A stretch of DNA of 6,558 nucleotides, from contig JAHFAU010000106.1 of the NCBI GenBank assembly GCA_023250385.1, positions 1-6,558 of the forward strand, given 5' to 3'. Made by a program: the position numbers and the translations under genes. The notes beneath the pieces are model-generated. The model saw nothing but the letters and a program-made list of their open reading frames with translations. It ran no database searches and was not told the origin of the DNA. Positions 5,608-6,558 of the stretch are shown here, one piece after another (the first letter of the stretch is position 1; each line of letters begins with the position of its first letter). Source of the DNA: Anaerolineales bacterium (GTDB lineage Bacteria > Chloroflexota > Anaerolineae > Anaerolineales > E44-bin32).

Positions 5608-6558
5608 TTACTCTTCGGAGGTCTTGGGGAGCAGTCCGCGCCGGCGCGCTTCGTCGTAACTCAGCGTGCTCTCATCGATGGGGCCTGTGTCGCCGGTCTT
5701 CTCGGAGGCCTCGTCCCAGTACTTCTCAGCCTCTTTCTTGTTCACCTTAACCGCCGCCGACTCCAGGTCAGGCGGCTGCAAATCCTTGGCCGGTGTCTCC
5801 TTGGGCGGTTCCGCTCGCTTCTTGTCGTTCGCTGGTCCCCCTCTTGATCCCTTCACGCTCACCTCCCCCGTACTGTACAGCCCTGACACCAGGTCACTGG
5901 CTGCTTGCCGACTGTACTGTAACACGGCTCCAATCTGCTTCACACCTTTCATGGCCTCGAACACAATCGCCAGGGCGTGATCGGTACCGGCGCTGGTCAG
6001 GTACACGTCGTAGCGCTCTCCATCAAAGTACATGAAGTTGGTCGGCGCCTTGGATTTCAAGAGCTCACTAATCTTCAGCCCGGCAGCCAGGGCCGACATC
6101 AATGCCGGGATGGCTGACCGCAGGTCCACTGCATCGATCTGACCGGCCTCGACAACAATCCCCCCTCGCTGGTCCAACAAGAAAGTGGCCTCGGCGCCCA
6201 GTTCGCGCTGCATGGCCATAAGCCACTCTGCGACAAACTCTCGTTCCGACTCGGTGGCCTCCGCTCCATTCCCGCTCGCCAGGCTCAACCCTCGGCTGAC
6301 CGCCTCCAGGAAGTGGCTGGTGCGAATGGGTTTGTTCAAGAAAGCAATCACGCCCAACTCGGCCGCCCGGCGGCGGGCCTCCTCGGTCGGCCGCCCAGTG
6401 ACCACGATCGCCCGGGCGTCCGGGTTTACCTTGCGCACCCGCTCCAGCAGCTCCAGGCCGGACATCCCCGGCAAACTCAGATCGGTGACCAACAGATCGA
6501 TGCCTCCCCGGGTGACCTCCAACAGGGCTTCCTCCCCGGAGGGGGCCTCAATGATCGT
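5608..6558 (-). CDS. Response regulator with C-terminal Roadblock/LC7-like domain (5' end outside window)
   Basis: The frame is open to the right edge and stops at TAA 5610-5608; 316 codons are visible. The TTG at 6522 is an internal Leu codon, since receiver sequence continues upstream of it ('IIEAPSGEEALLEV'). The missing start probably holds beta-1 and the acidic pair, about 25 residues. In-window residues 1-~95 are a CheY-type receiver: phosphoacceptor D26 in 'VTDLSLPGMSG', T54 in 'IVVTGRP', K76 in 'FLNKPI'. Residues ~110-230 resemble a Roadblock/LC7 (MglB-like) domain ('ATFLLDQRGGIVVEAGQID', 'YFDGERYDVYLTSAG', 'ALAIVFEAM'), a fold that forms dimers and often regulates small GTPases. The last ~85 residues are Lys/Glu/Pro-rich and probably disordered. 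No DNA-binding output domain is visible, so signalling by protein contact is inferred. The receiver call is firm and the Roadblock call moderately so. The target and cognate kinase are unknown. Confidence 0.85.
   Translation of the reverse strand, partial: TIIEAPSGEEALLEVTRGGIDLLVTDLSLPGMSGLELLERVRKVNPDARAIVVTGRPTEEARRRAAELGVIAFLNKPIRTSHFLEAVSRGLSLASGNGAEATESEREFVAEWLMAMQRELGAEATFLLDQRGGIVVEAGQIDAVDLRSAIPALMSALAAGLKISELLKSKAPTNFMYFDGERYDVYLTSAGTDHALAIVFEAMKGVKQIGAVLQYSRQAASDLVSGLYSTGEVSVKGSRGGPANDKKRAEPPKETPAKDLQPPDLESAAVKVNKKEAEKYWDEASEKTGDTGPIDESTLSYDEARRRGLLPKTSEE

Noticed and set aside
1..6558. Mobile element, CRISPR array, prophage or defence system
   Set aside because: I found no terminal inverted repeats, spaced direct repeats, integrase or transposase motifs. 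Every large minus-strand frame except the signalling protein belongs to a housekeeping or widespread family.

Overview
The window looks like a piece of a high-GC (roughly 60 %, judged by eye) bacterial chromosome. All genes are on the minus strand, packed in the order (right to left) response regulator / tRNA-Gln / glmU / CNNM-CBS membrane protein / cdd / recO / glyQS. These are mostly housekeeping functions. I see no transposase, phage gene, CRISPR array, toxin-antitoxin pair or other accessory module. No gap between genes exceeds about 120 bases. The cdd-recO-glyQS run resembles the ybeY-dgkA-cdd-era-recO-glyQ-glyS neighbourhood of Firmicutes, but era is absent and glyQ and glyS are one reading frame. 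That, the high GC and a response regulator carrying a Roadblock domain fit a deep-branching lineage such as Chloroflexota. This assignment is a low-confidence inference.

Layout. At the right edge (5608-6558) is the 3' part of a gene for a receiver-Roadblock/LC7 protein with a charged tail; its first ~25 codons lie outside the window. A 55-base gap follows, holding an extended -10 element, then a tRNA-Gln(UUG) gene (5482-5552). After about 115 bases comes bifunctional glmU. It overlaps by 8 bases a CNNM/CBS (HlyC/CorC-family) membrane protein gene, which overlaps cytidine deaminase by 29 bases. A 32-base gap containing a perfect extended -10 promoter element precedes recO. At the left edge is a fused glycyl-tRNA synthetase, alpha plus beta in one frame, cut off about 165 residues into the beta part.

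How the genes work together. glmU to cdd look translationally coupled and probably form one transcript. recO and glyQS may be read both from that transcript and from the internal promoter just upstream of recO. The functions are cell-wall precursor supply (GlmU), probable divalent-cation or membrane homeostasis (CNNM-CBS), pyrimidine salvage (Cdd), recombinational repair (RecO) and translation (GlyRS, tRNA-Gln). I found no convincing new multi-gene system. The most interesting points are signals at gene starts: a possible leaderless GTG start for recO, a possible AUU start for glyQS behind a strong Shine-Dalgarno sequence, and a hairpin in the ribosome-binding region of glmU. The GlyQS fusion itself, altered signature motifs in the CNNM domain and an anticodon-stem mismatch in the tRNA are also notable.
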